From: Ruminococcus sp.
Lineage (GTDB): Bacteria; Bacillota_A; Clostridia; Oscillospirales; Ruminococcaceae
Assembly: GCA_017536105.1 (NCBI GenBank)
Contig: JAFXRZ010000004.1
Span: 1 to 58,295 of the forward strand
DNA length: 58,295 nt
Direction of reading: 5' to 3'
In this document: in pieces, positions 42,205 through 50,363 of the stretch
How positions within the stretch are numbered: position 1 is the first letter of the stretch
Layout: each line of letters opens with the position of its first letter
Notes under the pieces: generated by a model
What the model saw: the letters and a program-made list of their open reading frames with translations, nothing else
Databases searched by the model: none
Told to the model about the DNA's origin: nothing
Position numbers and translations under genes: made by a program

Positions 42205-43332
42205 TTATCTGATCTTCGCAAGGGTCCTGTTCGCCTCGTTTATCGCTGCGATAAGCTCGTCGATCTCGGCTTCGGTGTTCTCGGCGCAGAAGCTTATCCT
42301 CAGCACGCTGTCACGAAGCTCTTCTGGGATCTTGAACTCAGCCGTCACTGAGCTTTTCTTTCCCTTCGAGCAAGCCGAGCCGCTGGAAACATAGATGCCC
42401 TTCTGCTCGAGGAAATGGAGCAGCACCTCCGACCGCAGACCCTTGACGGCGATGCTTGCGATGTAGGGGCTGTATTCCGGGCTGATGTTCACGGCGATGC
42501 CGTTCTCCACGCAGCGGTCGGTCAGATACTTGTGCAGCTGTGAAACTTTCTGATATCTCTCGCTGATGTTTTTTGAAAGCTCGGCACAGGCAGCTCCGAA
42601 GCCCATTATCATCGGAACGCTTTCCGTGCCCGAGCGGAAGCCTCTCTCCTGTCCGCCGCCGAACATCCTCGTTGGGATATGCACGCCCTTGCGAACATAC
42701 AGCGCTCCGATGCCCTTGGGTCCGTGGATCTTGTGAGCGCTTATTGACAGCATATCGGCGCCGAGGGTCTTTGCCCTCACCGGCAGCTTCATAAAGCTCT
42801 GGACACAGTCGCAGTGCAGAAGCGTTTGGGGATATTTTTTCCTGATCTGCCTGAAAGCCTGTTCCACGGGGATCACCGCCCCGGTCTCGTTGTTGACCTG
42901 CATACAGGTCACAAGGCAGGTGTTTTCATCCACCGCAGCGACGATATCCCCGGCACGGACAGCTCCGTCATCTCCCGGGGAAACACGCACCACAGTGAAG
43001 CCTTCCTCTTCCAGCTTCCGGCAGCACATCTCCACCGAGGGATGCTCCACGCTTGTGGTAACTATCTTTTTCTTTCTTTTCCCGAGAGAAGCCGCAGCCC
43101 CGAAAATGGCGGTGTTGCTGCTTTCCGTGGCGCAGGAGGTGAAGAATATCTCCTCATCGGAAGCACCGAGAGCCTCGGCGATAATGTGCCTCGCCTGCTC
43201 TCTGTTCTGCTCGGCTGTGAGTCCGAGGCCGTGGAGAGATGAGGGATTTCCGAACTCTCTGAGCCCCCGGCAGACGGCTTCCACCGCCGCATCGGAGGGT
43301 CTCGTCGTTGCGGCGTTATCAAAATATATCAT
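42205..43332 (-). CDS. Cysteine desulfurase paired with ThiI (NifZ-type)
   Basis: The 375-residue PLP enzyme takes sulfur from cysteine as an active-site persulfide. The PLP lysine is Lys201 (ISAHKIHGPKG) and the persulfide cysteine Cys321 in the mobile loop SSGSACSKGKK. The start MIYFDNAATT is typical of the IscS/NifS class. Its position 94 bp before thiI fits the Bacillus NifZ-ThiI pair for s4U in tRNA rather than a role in Fe-S assembly, since no IscU-like gene is near. Confidence 0.93.
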   Translation of the reverse strand: MIYFDNAATTRPSDAAVEAVCRGLREFGNPSSLHGLGLTAEQNREQARHIIAEALGASDEEIFFTSCATESSNTAIFGAAASLGKRKKKIVTTSVEHPSVEMCCRKLEEEGFTVVRVSPGDDGAVRAGDIVAAVDENTCLVTCMQVNNETGAVIPVEQAFRQIRKKYPQTLLHCDCVQSFMKLPVRAKTLGADMLSISAHKIHGPKGIGALYVRKGVHIPTRMFGGGQERGFRSGTESVPMIMGFGAACAELSKNISERYQKVSQLHKYLTDRCVENGIAVNISPEYSPYIASIAVKGLRSEVLLHFLEQKGIYVSSGSACSKGKKSSVTAEFKIPEELRDSVLRISFCAENTEAEIDELIAAINEANRTLAKIR

Positions 43333-43366
43333 ATCCAGTTTCCTTTCGCATAATATGTCATTTTAT

Positions 43367-43395
43367 ATTATAGCACAAGAGTTTGAAATTGTAAA
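43367..43395 (-). promoter_or_regulatory. Promoter of the desulfurase-thiI unit
   Basis: On the minus strand TTTACA (43395-43390), 17 bp, TGTGC-TATAAT (-10 at 43372-43367). Confidence 0.8.
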
Positions 43396-43711
43396 GTCCA
43401 AAGCAAGCTGCGATTTTTTGCTTAACAGGAGATGCTCAAAACGAATAATAAAGCGAAGCCTGCGCATAATATCTACAAAGCGAACAAGCGTATTTTGCTG
43501 TACTGATTTTCGGACTTTTATATATTATTCGCTTCCGTGGACGTTCAAAATAATCGTACAATATTTTGTACATATATTTTGCGCTTAAATTTGTTGTACA
43601 TATTATTGTATAGTTATTATATTTGCAGTCCTGTCAACTGTACATATAATAAATCAAAAACAAGTACAAATATTCGGACAAAACACAGATCTATGTTCCG
43701 CAGGAGGGCAA
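43396..43711. other. AT-rich divergent intergenic region
   Basis: It must hold the rightward ypeB promoter. Several TTGTACA or TGTACAT-like hexamers occur (43555-43650), but no convincing -35/-10 pair stands out. No gene or known repeat is seen. Confidence 0.4.
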
Positions 43712-45049
43712 ATGAAACGAAGAACTCTCATCAGGATATTTTCATTAACAGCTGCCGCAGCTGTTGTATTTGCTGTGAAAGGGATGATAGAATCCCGCAG
43801 GAGCGCAGACGCTTCCCTATCGCTGCAAAGCACCTATATACGGGCTTTGGAAGACCTGTCCGCTGCCGCTGACAGCATTTCCGTAACGCTTCAGAAGAAC
43901 CTTTACGCAGGCACGCCGGAAATGCACAGCAGGCTCTCACAGCAGCTCTGGAGAGACACCGCCGCTGCAAAGGCTGCGCTGTCGCAGCTGCCGGTGAACA
44001 GCCCCGAGCTTTCAAACACCTACAAGTTTTTATCCCAGGTGGGCAGCTATTCCGTTGCACTTTCGGAAAAGGCTCTTGAAGGCGAAAAGATGACCGACGG
44101 CGAATACGCAAAACTTGCACAGCTTTACGAGTATTCAAAGAAACTCAGCCTGGCGATGTGGGATATAGAGAACAGTGTTGCCGGCGGCGAGATGAGCATA
44201 ACCGACGCCATGGACGAGCAGGATCCGGAACTTGAAGGCTCGCCGACCTTTGCCGACGGCTTCAAGGAGCTGGAGGACGGCTTCGGCTCCTACCCCAAGC
44301 TGATCTACGACGGACCCTTCTCCGACCACATCATGGAGAAGAAGCCGCTGATGCTCGAGGGTGCGGAAGAAGTGTCCTTCGAGCTGGCGAATCAGCGTGC
44401 CGCATTTGCTCTCGGTGCTGACATCGGGGACATCGAGCTCATCGGCGAGGAGGCAGGACGTATGCCCTCCTACCTCTTCGGGGACAGCTCAGGGACGGCA
44501 GTCTGCTCCATCACAAAGAGCGGAGGGTTCATTTCCTATATCCTGAAAAGCCGGGACGTTATGACCACGGACATCGCCGATGAAGATGCGCTTTCCGCCG
44601 CCGACAGCTTCCTCGACGACCGAGGCTTCACTTCGATGCAGAGGACTTACTACGAGACCGATGCGAACATCATGACCGTAAACTACGCCTACCGGGCAGG
44701 CGAGGTCTGCTGCTATACCGACCTGATAAAAGTCTCCGTGGCAATGGACACCGGCGAGGTGTTGGGGCTCGACTGCAGAGGGTATCTCGTCAACCACCGG
44801 AAGCGTGAGTTCCCGACCGGCAGGCTGTCGGTGCTCGATATACAGCAGAAGCTGAGCCCGAAGCTCAAAGTCCTGTCCCGGGGGCTTGCGGTGATACCGT
44901 CCGATTCGCAGGAAGAGCTTTTGTGCTACGAATTCAAATGCGAAGCCTCCGACGGTACCCACGTTATCGAATATTTCAATGCCGTTTCGGGACGGGAGGA
45001 GCAGCTGCTGATCCTCTTTGAGAGCGAAAGCGGAACCCTGACGATGTAG
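43712..45049 (+). CDS. ypeB: Germination protein YpeB
   Basis: The 445-residue protein has an N-terminal signal-anchor (about 5-25), a helical region to about residue 150, and then the family's YPKLIYDGPFSDHIMEKKP (about 194-212). Repeated PepSY-like modules run to the end (SYILKSRDVMTTDIADEDALSAADSFL). In Bacillus, YpeB is needed to place and stabilise the cortex-lytic enzyme SleB in spores. A SleB-like hydrolase is encoded about 5 kb away (37502-38698), not adjacent as in Bacillus. AGGAGGG lies close to the ATG. Confidence 0.92.
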   Translation: MKRRTLIRIFSLTAAAAVVFAVKGMIESRRSADASLSLQSTYIRALEDLSAAADSISVTLQKNLYAGTPEMHSRLSQQLWRDTAAAKAALSQLPVNSPELSNTYKFLSQVGSYSVALSEKALEGEKMTDGEYAKLAQLYEYSKKLSLAMWDIENSVAGGEMSITDAMDEQDPELEGSPTFADGFKELEDGFGSYPKLIYDGPFSDHIMEKKPLMLEGAEEVSFELANQRAAFALGADIGDIELIGEEAGRMPSYLFGDSSGTAVCSITKSGGFISYILKSRDVMTTDIADEDALSAADSFLDDRGFTSMQRTYYETDANIMTVNYAYRAGEVCCYTDLIKVSVAMDTGEVLGLDCRGYLVNHRKREFPTGRLSVLDIQQKLSPKLKVLSRGLAVIPSDSQEELLCYEFKCEASDGTHVIEYFNAVSGREEQLLILFESESGTLTM

Positions 45050-45064
45050 AGAAGGAGTGATCCC

Positions 45065-45136
45065 ATGGTAACAGCAAACTTTGCAGCAGCGGTATTCTGC
45101 CTGCTGTGTATGTATGAGTATCTGGAGAGAAAGTAG
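45065..45136 (+). CDS. Possible 23-aa membrane peptide downstream of ypeB
   Basis: AAGGAG lies 8 bp before an ATG at 45065 that opens a 23-codon frame (MVTANFAAAVFCLLCMYEYL then ERK). It has one short hydrophobic segment with two Cys and a charged end. It begins 15 bp after the ypeB stop. The good ribosome site is the only positive evidence. Confidence 0.5.
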   Translation: MVTANFAAAVFCLLCMYEYLERK

Positions 45137-45252
45137 ATCTTTTTATCCAACCGCCAATGTTTAGATCATGCGCTTGGCAAAGCTTATTTGCGCCTCCCGA
45201 TCTGATCGGAGCGTATGCAAAAATCAAATTCGGTACCGGCATATTCTTTGGC

Positions 45253-45281
45253 TTTACAAATCTTCAGTTTTGTGCTATAAT
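45253..45281 (+). promoter_or_regulatory. ldh promoter
   Basis: TTTACA (45253-45258), 17 bp, TGTGC-TATAAT (-10 at 45276-45281). Confidence 0.85.
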
Positions 45282-45329
45282 ATTTCCGGAGCTTCTGCTC
45301 CCTAATCTGAATCAAAGAGGTGCCGGAAA

Positions 45330-46283
45330 ATGAATACTAATAAAAGAAAAGTAGTCCTCATCGGAACTGGTATGGTGGGTATGAGCTTCGCTTACTCCCT
45401 CGTCAACCAGGGCAGTATCTGCAACGAGCTCGTGCTCATCGACGTGAACAAGGTACGCGCTAACGGCGAAGCTATGGATCTCAACCACGGCCTTGCGTTC
45501 GCTAAATCGAATATGCAGATCTATGCCGGCGAATACCACGACTGCAAGGACGCGGATATCGTTGTCATCGCAGCTGGTGTTGCTCAGAAAGAGGGCGAGA
45601 GCCGTCTCGATCTTTTGCAGCGGAACGTTGAGGTCTTCCGCTCTATAATCACTCCCGTTGTGAAAAGCGGCTTCGACGGCATTTTTCTCGTTGCGACGAA
45701 CCCCGTTGACATCATGACCCGTGTCACCTATGAGCTTTCGCGTTTCGGAGCTTCCCGTGTTATCGGAACGGGCACCTCTCTCGACACTGCCCGTCTGCGC
45801 TATCTCCTCGGCGATTATTTCACTGTGGATCCCAAGAACATCCACGCTTATGTTATCGGCGAGCACGGCGACAGCGAATTCGTTCCCCTCTCTCAGGTGA
45901 TGCTTGCGACGAAGCACGTTTCCGAGATGCTTGAAAATCCCAACAACAACTACAGCATCGAGGACATGGAACGCATCGAGACCGAAGTCCGCACATCGGC
46001 GTACAAGATAATCGAAGCCAAGCGTGCGACTTATTACGGCATCGGCATGGCGATAACCAGGATCGTCAAGGCTATCCTCGGGGACGAGAACAGCGTTCTG
46101 ACAGTTTCCTGCAAGCTCTCGGGAGAATACTCGAACCGCAATGTTTTCATCGGTGTGCCCTGCATTATCGGACGCAACGGTGTGAAGGAAGTTGTTGAGC
46201 TTTCGCTGACAGAGTCCGAGCAGGAGAAGTTCAACTCCTCTGCAAAGGTGCTTGAAGAGAGCTTCGAGAGCCTGTTCCTGTGA
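45330..46283 (+). CDS. ldh: L-lactate dehydrogenase
   Basis: The 317-residue enzyme reduces pyruvate to L-lactate with NADH, a fermentation end step. The NAD fold starts VVLIGTGMVGMSFAYSLV; the catalytic Asp-His pair and substrate Arg are seen in TGTSLDTARLRYLLG and IGEHGDSEFVP; the usual Gln/Arg selector region (AGVAQKEGESRLDLLQRN) matches LDH rather than malate dehydrogenase. AGAGGTG precedes the ATG, and a dedicated promoter lies 50 bp upstream. A small membrane-protein gene follows within the same transcript. Confidence 0.95.
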   Translation: MNTNKRKVVLIGTGMVGMSFAYSLVNQGSICNELVLIDVNKVRANGEAMDLNHGLAFAKSNMQIYAGEYHDCKDADIVVIAAGVAQKEGESRLDLLQRNVEVFRSIITPVVKSGFDGIFLVATNPVDIMTRVTYELSRFGASRVIGTGTSLDTARLRYLLGDYFTVDPKNIHAYVIGEHGDSEFVPLSQVMLATKHVSEMLENPNNNYSIEDMERIETEVRTSAYKIIEAKRATYYGIGMAITRIVKAILGDENSVLTVSCKLSGEYSNRNVFIGVPCIIGRNGVKEVVELSLTESEQEKFNSSAKVLEESFESLFL

Positions 46284-46317
46284 TAAGCCGCCGGGAGGTT
46301 TTTGGGGAAGTGTGGGG

Positions 46318-46776
46318 ATGAAAAAGATTTCCGATCTTGAAGAGCTTTACAGAGAGCAGGGCGATGCCCTTTATTCCCTGGCTTTCGAGCTTGGCGGTTC
46401 AAAGGAGCGTGCCGAAGAGCTTCTCATCATGGCTGACGACGATTTTCTTGATACGAGCATCCGTGCCTGCGGCAGGGAAAGGCGGTATCTTTTCATGAAA
46501 GGTAAGCTGGAGAAATACAGCGGAAAGACGGTGGTCACATACAAACGGCAGCAGATACCTCCCGATGTTTACGAGCGGATGATCTCCTCCGCAAAGATAT
46601 TTGAGGGTCACGGCGGAAGAGTCCGCAGCCGGATTATCGGCTACATAGTTCTCGGGTTGATCCTCCTCGTTATCTCTCTTGTCGCATTACGCGCTTTGGA
46701 TTTTGTTGTGAGCGACGAACATGATGAAGCCATCGCGGATTATTTCTTCGGAGCTGAAGACACAGAAGATGAATGA
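46318..46776 (+). CDS. Small membrane protein with sigma-region-2-like N-terminus
   Basis: ATG at 46318 is 9 bp from GGGGA; a GTG at 46312 is possible. The 152-residue product begins MKKISDLEELYREQGDALYS and continues LAFELGGSKERAEELLIMADDDFL, which looks like region 2 of ECF sigma factors (helix, LxGxxxxAEEL). The rest lacks region 4; instead one helix (about 105-128) and an acidic end follow. It may be a sigma-derived membrane protein of unknown role. It lies 35 bp after ldh and ends at a terminator. Confidence 0.7.
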   Translation: MKKISDLEELYREQGDALYSLAFELGGSKERAEELLIMADDDFLDTSIRACGRERRYLFMKGKLEKYSGKTVVTYKRQQIPPDVYERMISSAKIFEGHGGRVRSRIIGYIVLGLILLVISLVALRALDFVVSDEHDEAIADYFFGAEDTEDE

Positions 46777-46778
46777 CT

Positions 46779-46819
46779 AACAGCACCCCTTCCGATGTTC
46801 GGAAAGAGGTGCTGTTTTT
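46779..46819 (+). terminator. Terminator of the ldh unit
   Basis: AACAGCACC...TTCCGA pairs with TCGGAA...GGTGCTGTT, followed by a T-run. Confidence 0.85.
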
Positions 46820-46854
46820 GATTTCTTTAAAGTGTCGGAGCTCCGACGGTTTTT

Positions 46855-46985
46855 TACACATGACGTGAGCTTAGCTTCATCAATCGGCGAATGCGATACT
46901 CGGTCGATGAATCTAAATTCGCGTGGGAACCGTTTCCTTTCACTCAACGTAAGCATGCGAAGCTTGCGTCACGCGTCAAGAAAAA
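46855..46985 (-). repeat. Repeat block copy (GCGTCACGCGTCAAG type)
   Basis: Inverted copy of the CTTGACGCGTGACGCAAGC...GCATGCTTACGTT block with a preceding CGCGTGGGAA. Its edge supplies the stop codon of the SDR gene. Confidence 0.7.
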
Positions 46986-47740
46986 TAGTCCTTTATCCCC
47001 CTGAGCCACATTTTCATTATGGCCTTCTGGGGAAGTATCTTGCTGAGGAAATGCTCGTATTTCACGAAGAAGCTGCACACCGACATATCCCTGCCCTTTG
47101 CGGAATCTCTGAGAGCCTGCACTGCAACACGGTCCGGCTTGACGAGACCGGGATATTTGACAGGCTTGCCGTTATACTCTTTTTTCAGCATATCCGTATC
47201 TATCCAGCCGGGACAGACTGCGGTGCAGAGGATGCCCCTGTCTTTGAGCTCGGCATTCAGCGCTCGGGAATAGGAGCGGACAAACACCTTGCTTGCGGCA
47301 TAGAGATTTATATAGGGCACGGGCTGGAAGGATGAAGCGGATGAGATATTGAGTATCCGCGAGCCTTTGGACATAAAGGGTATCGAGCAGCTGCACATAA
47401 GGCACACAGCCTTGCAGTTTATATCTATGGTCTTTGAGATATCCTCTTCTGTAAACTCGCTGTAGCTTCCCATCTTGCCTGTGCCGGCATTGTTTATCAG
47501 CAGCCTGATGTCCGGGCGCTCATTCTCCAAAAGGGCTTTGAGCTTTGCGATATCCTCTGTGCTGCCGAGATCGCATTTTACCGGCCGCACTTTATCTCCG
47601 AATTTTTCTTTGAGCTGACAGAGCTTATCCTCATTTCTTGCCACAGCCCATATCTCATCAACATCTTCTTTAAGAAGCTCTTTCACGAACTCCTGTCCGA
47701 GCCCTCCGGTGGCACCCGTTACTATTGCGATCTTCGACAT
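46976..47740 (-). CDS. Short-chain dehydrogenase/reductase
   Basis: The start at 47740 gives the standard SDR beginning MSKIAIVTGATGGLGQEF, with the cofactor motif TGATGGLG at 8-15. NNAG, the catalytic Ser in ISSASSF and the YxxxK in LYAASK are all present, so it is an active NAD(P)-dependent reductase; the substrate is unknown. The 254-residue length is usual. The last codons (TAT-TTT-TCT) run into the repeat block, whose CTTGACGCG gives the stop, so the native end may have been altered. Confidence 0.88.
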   Translation of the reverse strand: MSKIAIVTGATGGLGQEFVKELLKEDVDEIWAVARNEDKLCQLKEKFGDKVRPVKCDLGSTEDIAKLKALLENERPDIRLLINNAGTGKMGSYSEFTEEDISKTIDINCKAVCLMCSCSIPFMSKGSRILNISSASSFQPVPYINLYAASKVFVRSYSRALNAELKDRGILCTAVCPGWIDTDMLKKEYNGKPVKYPGLVKPDRVAVQALRDSAKGRDMSVCSFFVKYEHFLSKILPQKAIMKMWLRGIKDYFS

Positions 47741-47784
47741 TTTTATTACCGTCCTTTTTACAGTCATTTTTATCTTTCTCTGTT

Positions 47785-48198
47785 CTATTTGACTTCGTAC
47801 ATCATTTTAAGACGCTGTGCTTCGGTGTAGTCGAAGCCGAACTTCTCATAGAATGGTATCTTGTCCGGCTCGGCACAAAGCTCCACAAAAATATGAGTGC
47901 CTGTGATGCCCTTGTCGTTTATGAATTTGAACAGCTCGTCCATGAGCATACGCCCGATGCCTTTTCCCTGGTATCCGGGTCTGACGATCACGTCTTTGAT
48001 ATAATAATCAAGCCCCATGTCGCCGAGCATCCTTGCCATAGCGACGATCCTTTCCCCGTCGAACACAGAGACCCTGAACAGGGTGTGCTCCATAGCAAGT
48101 CTTGTCTGTTCAAGAGAAGGCCCCTGTCCCCAGACGGTCTCCCAAAGCAGGATGAATTCCTCGGCGGTAAGCTCGTTGTATTTTACGGTCAGGCTCAT
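47785..48198 (-). CDS. GNAT family acetyltransferase
   Basis: The 137-residue protein has the acetyl-CoA binding motif DVIVRPGYQGKGIGRMLMDEL and the closing FYEKFGF, matching small YitI/ElaA-like N-acetyltransferases. The substrate is unknown. GGGAGGG precedes the ATG. Its first four bases overlap the end of the kinase gene (ATGA), so the two are co-translated. Confidence 0.9.
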   Translation of the reverse strand: MSLTVKYNELTAEEFILLWETVWGQGPSLEQTRLAMEHTLFRVSVFDGERIVAMARMLGDMGLDYYIKDVIVRPGYQGKGIGRMLMDELFKFINDKGITGTHIFVELCAEPDKIPFYEKFGFDYTEAQRLKMMYEVK

Positions 48199-49118
48199 AG
48201 TTGACCCTCCCCGTTCACGGAAGCGACAAGGGCACTGACTTCTTCAATTTTCGGCGGATAAAGGGGCAGCGGAAAACGGGAGATCGCCATAGCCGAGCAG
48301 GCGCTTGCAAAGCGGACAGTCTCCTCGTCGGTCATGCCGTGAAGAAGAGCATAGACGCAGCCTGCCTTGAAAGTATCTCCTGCGCCGAGGGTGCTTTTCA
48401 CCTCAACATCAAAGGGCTTCATGCGCTTTGTAGGCTGACCCTTTCTGCCGTAGAGCATCTCTCCTCCGCCCTGGGTGATGATAGTCAGGCCGTCGGTCTC
48501 CTGCTTCATAAGCTCCATGACTTCCTCGTTAGAGATACCGGGATAGCTTATATCCGTACATTCGTGGGAGATCACGTTTATGGCAGCCTGCCTGTGCAGA
48601 ACGGAATCGTGTCTTGTGTCAATGGTCACGAAAGGCACACCCAGGCGGACGCATATCTCCGCCGCAAGGAAAGAGTCCTCTCCGAAATATGGGTCAACAG
48701 CTGCGGCCTTGCAGCCTGCGATGTCTTCCTCTTTCGGTGTGTTCCACCAGCGCTTGCCGGAGGAAAACAGGGTCTGGAACCTGCCCATAGGCGAACGCAC
48801 CAGCCCGGCGATCACCACATAGTCCATTACTCCCTTGTCGTCCCAGGAGCAATTCAGGGGAGAGAGATCCACGTTCTTGTCTGCGTAGAACTCTTTGAAC
48901 ATGGGAGCAACTTCCGTACCCAGCCAGGTGCCGTCCATACGCACAGACACCCCGAGAGAGTCGAGGACCGTTGCGGCTGTTCCCGTTTCTCCTCCGGGCA
49001 GAAAAAACTGCTCGTCGATCTCCGAATACTCGTCGGGCTTCAGGAAGCCGTCCTTCAAAAGAAATGAATGTGTTCCGAGCACCTGCCCGAAAAGATAGAC
49101 CTCAGGCTCGCGTTTCAT
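48195..49118 (-). CDS. PfkB family carbohydrate kinase
   Basis: The 307-residue ribokinase-fold enzyme has the N-terminal sugar-binding Gly pair (FLPGGETGTAA) and the C-terminal signature STLGAGDTFKAGCVYAL with the catalytic Asp in GAGD. Sugars or nucleosides are the usual substrates; which one cannot be told. AAGGAGG precedes the ATG at 49118. It leads the kinase-GNAT(-SDR) leftward unit. Confidence 0.88.
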   Translation of the reverse strand: MKREPEVYLFGQVLGTHSFLLKDGFLKPDEYSEIDEQFFLPGGETGTAATVLDSLGVSVRMDGTWLGTEVAPMFKEFYADKNVDLSPLNCSWDDKGVMDYVVIAGLVRSPMGRFQTLFSSGKRWWNTPKEEDIAGCKAAAVDPYFGEDSFLAAEICVRLGVPFVTIDTRHDSVLHRQAAINVISHECTDISYPGISNEEVMELMKQETDGLTIITQGGGEMLYGRKGQPTKRMKPFDVEVKSTLGAGDTFKAGCVYALLHGMTDEETVRFASACSAMAISRFPLPLYPPKIEEVSALVASVNGEGQL

Positions 49119-49152
49119 AGCCTTTCCTCCTTAGCAATAAAGTGTTGCCTAT

Positions 49153-49181
49153 ATTATACCACAACAAAACGGGATTGTAAA
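49153..49181 (-). promoter_or_regulatory. Promoter of the PfkB kinase gene
   Basis: On the minus strand TTTACA (49181-49176), 17 bp, TATAAT (49158-49153). It lies directly after the hairpin that ends the HMA remnant. Confidence 0.8.
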
Positions 49182-49183
49182 CA

Positions 49184-49219
49184 GAGAAAACGCCGCAGGC
49201 TTCAAAAGCTGCAGCGTTT
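49184..49219 (-). terminator. Terminator-like hairpin after the HMA remnant
   Basis: On the minus strand AAACGCTGCAG pairs with CTGCGGCGTTT (one G-T pair), followed by TTCTCTGTTT, a weak T-run. Confidence 0.55.
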
Positions 49220-49278
49220 ACGCGTGCCTCGCACATCGGGCACATCATGCCTTCTGTATCGACGGTTGTTCTGAACAG
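49190..49278 (-). pseudogene. Remnant of a small HMA-domain metal-binding protein
   Basis: Read from a CTG at 49278, the frame gives FRTTVDTEGMMCPMCEARVN, a clear heavy-metal-associated domain start with its CxxC. AGGGAG lies exactly 7 bp before the CTG, so the start codon may have changed from ATG. After about 28 residues the coding sense dissolves into the hairpin at 49184-49219 and the kinase promoter, so the second half of the domain is lost. A promoter and a metal-box operator are intact upstream. Confidence 0.6.
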
Positions 49279-49332
49279 TTTATTTCTCCCTATGAGCCGG
49301 AGCTCGCCGTTCGGCTTTTATCCTGTCGATCG

Positions 49333-49348
49333 GTTAGTTCAGGCTAAC
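49333..49348. promoter_or_regulatory. Metal-box operator 1
   Basis: GTTAGTTCAGGCTAAC, a 5-6-5 inverted repeat just downstream of the leftward -10 box at 49356-49361. Confidence 0.75.
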
Positions 49349-49355
49349 TTCTTTT

Positions 49356-49384
49356 ATTCTATCACTTTGTTTCCGGTATGTCAA
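49356..49384 (-). promoter_or_regulatory. Promoter for the HMA remnant or a small transcript
   Basis: On the minus strand TTGACA (49384-49379), 17 bp, TAGAAT (49361-49356). Operator 1 covers the expected start of transcription. Confidence 0.65.
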
Positions 49385-49477
49385 GGAAAAAACGGCAGAA
49401 AAAACGAAGCCCTGGGATTTTTGTCATTATGACGAGTTATCCGCCGCTAACCGCCCTGATTTTCGTTAGCTTTGATA

Positions 49478-49506
49478 TTGACGGCAGGCTGAGGGTCTGT
49501 TATAAT
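49478..49506 (+). promoter_or_regulatory. Promoter of the ZIP transporter-repressor unit
   Basis: TTGACG (49478-49483), 17 bp, TATAAT (49501-49506). Operator 2 starts 8 bp after the -10. Further half-sites, CTAAC near 49448 and GTTAG near 49465, lie just upstream of the -35. Confidence 0.75.
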
Positions 49507-49513
49507 GTATGAA

Positions 49514-49529
49514 GTTAGCGGAAACTAAC
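49514..49529. promoter_or_regulatory. Metal-box operator 2
   Basis: GTTAGCGGAAACTAAC, covering the predicted start of transcription of the ZIP gene. Confidence 0.8.
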
Positions 49530-49566
49530 TATTTATTAAATAAGCGCAGCGGAAAGGAGTATCGGA

Positions 49567-50349
49567 ATGAACAGAGACGTTATCCTCGGGCTGATGCTGC
49601 CTTTTGCCGGCACGGCAGCAGGCTCCGGCTGTGTGTTCTTTATGAAGCGAAGCCTCGGCAGACAGCTGCAGCGGTCGCTTACGGGCTTTGCCGCAGGAGT
49701 CATGACAGCCGCTTCGATATGGAGCCTTTTGATACCTGCCATGGAGCAGGCAGGAGACATGGGAAAGCTGGCTTTTGTCCCTGCCGTTGCGGGCTTCTGG
49801 TGCGGAGTGCTGTTTTTGCTGCTGCTGGATTCGCTGATACCCCATCTTCACATGAACGCCGAAAAAGCCGAGGGCGTGCCTTCCCGTCTTGCACGGACCA
49901 CTATGATGGTGCTGGCTGTAACGCTGCACAACATCCCCGAGGGAATGGCTGTGGGCATCGTATATGCCGGGTTCGTTTCGGGGTCTGCTGACATGACGGC
50001 CGGGGGTGCATTTGCTCTCGCACTGGGCATAGCCATACAGAATTTCCCCGAGGGTGCCATAATATCCATGCCTCTCCACGCAGAGGGAAAGAGCAAGAGC
50101 AAGGCCTTTGCAGGGGGTGTGCTCTCTGGTGCCGTTGAGCCCGTCGGAGCACTGCTGACCATACTTTTCGCAGGGCTTTTCCTGCCGGCTATGCCATATC
50201 TTCTTAGCTTTGCCGCTGGGGCCATGATCTACGTCGTCGTCGAAGAGATGATACCGGAGATGTCGGAGGGCGAACATTCAAACATAGGCGTTGTGATGTT
50301 TTCTGTCGGCTTCACGGTGATGATGACTCTCGATGTTGCGCTGGGATGA
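49567..50349 (+). CDS. ZIP family metal transporter
   Basis: The 260-residue protein has about eight helices and the two ZIP metal-site motifs HNIPEG (helix IV) and QNFPEG (helix V), plus a His/Asp-containing loop (DSLIPHLHMNAEKAEG) between helices III and IV. ZIP proteins import Zn, Fe or Mn. Operator 2 overlaps its promoter and a DtxR-type repressor gene follows 14 bp later, so it belongs to the same metal regulon as the feo genes; iron (or Mn/Zn) uptake is inferred. AAAGGAG lies 7 bp before the ATG. Confidence 0.9.
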   Translation: MNRDVILGLMLPFAGTAAGSGCVFFMKRSLGRQLQRSLTGFAAGVMTAASIWSLLIPAMEQAGDMGKLAFVPAVAGFWCGVLFLLLLDSLIPHLHMNAEKAEGVPSRLARTTMMVLAVTLHNIPEGMAVGIVYAGFVSGSADMTAGGAFALALGIAIQNFPEGAIISMPLHAEGKSKSKAFAGGVLSGAVEPVGALLTILFAGLFLPAMPYLLSFAAGAMIYVVVEEMIPEMSEGEHSNIGVVMFSVGFTVMMTLDVALG

Positions 50350-50363
50350 AAGGAGGATGAGCT

